Source: Mesorhabditis belari
Lineage: Eukaryota > Nematoda > Chromadorea > Rhabditida > Rhabditidae
Assembly (NCBI GenBank): GCA_958450365.1
Contig: CAUEEP010000932.1
Coordinates: forward strand, 1,483,501 to 1,547,500
Length of the DNA: 64,000 nucleotides
Reading direction: 5' to 3'
In this document: positions 63,412 through 64,000 of the stretch, piece after piece
Layout: every line of letters begins with the position of its first letter
Position numbering within the stretch: the first letter of the stretch is position 1
The notes under the pieces: model-generated
Database searches by the model: none
Seen by the model: only the letters and a program-made list of their open reading frames with translations
Told to the model about the DNA's origin: nothing
Program-made: the position numbers and the translations under genes

Positions 63412-63548
63412 ATGTCCTCGATTCAAGTGCTGAACCCAAAAGCCGAGCTCGCTCGTCACGCGGCCGCCCTCGAGTTGAACATCAGTGGCGCTCGGGGACT
63501 CCAAGAGGTGATGCGCTCGAATCTCGGACCGAAAGGAACCATCAAAAT
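63412..63548 (+). CDS. cct-6: CCT/TRiC chaperonin zeta subunit, first coding exon (partial)
   Basis: CCT-6 is one of eight subunits of the cytosolic chaperonin that folds actin and tubulin. The exon gives 45 codons plus two bases: [20 protein letters not shown], then [20 protein letters not shown], then TIKM completed after the intron. The SNLGPKGT motif is the conserved nucleotide-binding P-loop-like region of group II chaperonins, and the sequence is nearly identical to C. elegans CCT-6. The donor AAAAT|GTAGGT at 63549 opens an intron that runs past the window end. The rest of the gene lies outside. It is head-to-head with the helicase gene; the 2.6-kb gap may hold both promoters. Confidence 0.95.
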
Positions 63549-63735
63549 GTAGGTTTCGTTGTTGGGGAAGTAAAATTTGAAGGTTTTGGGCTCAAATTTG
63601 TCATTTTTACATATATTGGATGGAAAAATGAGCTTACTAGCCTATTTTGTCATTCCCGTTTATGAAATACATTTTGATGTATTTCATAAAGGCTCTTAAT
63701 AAATAAGCATTGGCTATTTATCATGCTTTTTATTA

Positions 63736-64000
63736 GGTACCGTAAATGCTGTAATAGTATCCCACCTCCATATTGACGGTGTGGAGTGTTGCGTAGTGTT
63801 TGAACGCGTTTTTCTCGACACTTTTATGCTACAATGCGCGCTTAGGTATCAAAAAGTAGCTGAAATTCAGGGCTATTTTTGATACCATCTAATAAGAATA
63901 AGAAACACGGAGAGGCTATTTTTGTCATAGCGCCGCTTTGACTGGCTGCCATTTTTTGGAAGTACGGGCGCTTTGAAAAAAAAATTAAATACTAAAAAAC
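63736..64000. mobile_element. MITE of the ACCGTAAATACT family, cut by window end or truncated
   Basis: Starts GTACCGTAAATGCTGTAATA and contains the same AACGCGTTTTTCTCGACAC and GGTATCAAAAAGTAGCTGAA blocks as 18188-18540, including the start of the palindrome. The right terminus is not seen. It lies in the first cct-6 intron. Confidence 0.7.

Overview
This is nuclear DNA of a nematode, probably rhabditid-like; the species cannot be assigned. The evidence is introns of 40-60 bp ending in TTTCAG, probable spliced-leader acceptors just before start codons, interstitial TTAGGC telomere-type repeats, Tc1/mariner elements, and protein families close to C. elegans ones. Gene models were joined by hand: exons were kept only when splice sites and reading phase agreed. 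No transcript data were used.

Layout. (1) 1-38312, plus strand: the 3' part of a dystrophin gene (dys-1), modelled as 56 exons and about 3724 codons, with its 5' end outside the window. It includes one 5148-nt low-complexity exon (3938-9085), spectrin-type rod exons, WW, EF-hand-like and ZZ modules, the syntrophin/coiled-coil C-terminus and a stop at 38312. Nearly every long intron holds a private minisatellite or an inverted-repeat element. (2) 49243-40084, minus strand: a complete 19-exon, 588-residue SH2-tyrosine kinase of the nematode Fer/Fps-like class, tail-to-tail with dys-1. (3) 60841-51384, minus strand: a complete 46-exon, 1697-residue R3H-DEVH RNA helicase of the YTHDC2/Bgcn type with a Q/G/Y-rich insert inside the helicase core and an Arg/Gly-rich tail. 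(4) 63412 onward, plus strand: the first coding exon of cct-6 (chaperonin zeta subunit), head-to-head with the helicase across about 2.6 kb.

The genes have unrelated jobs: membrane-cytoskeleton linkage, tyrosine signalling, RNA remodelling and protein folding. No operon is evident.

Mobile and repeated DNA includes a 1.2-kb mariner with TA duplications in a helicase intron, an internally deleted mariner and another TA-flanked element in a kinase intron, a Tc1-like transposase fragment amid large hairpins, several long inverted-repeat (MITE-like) elements, and seven tRNA-like sequences that look like pseudogenes or tRNA-derived repeats. The most unusual signals are the giant dystrophin exon and a conserved 12-mer (TGTGACATCCAG or TGTGCGTTCCAG) recurring about every 143 bp in several dys-1 introns whose intervening sequences differ.
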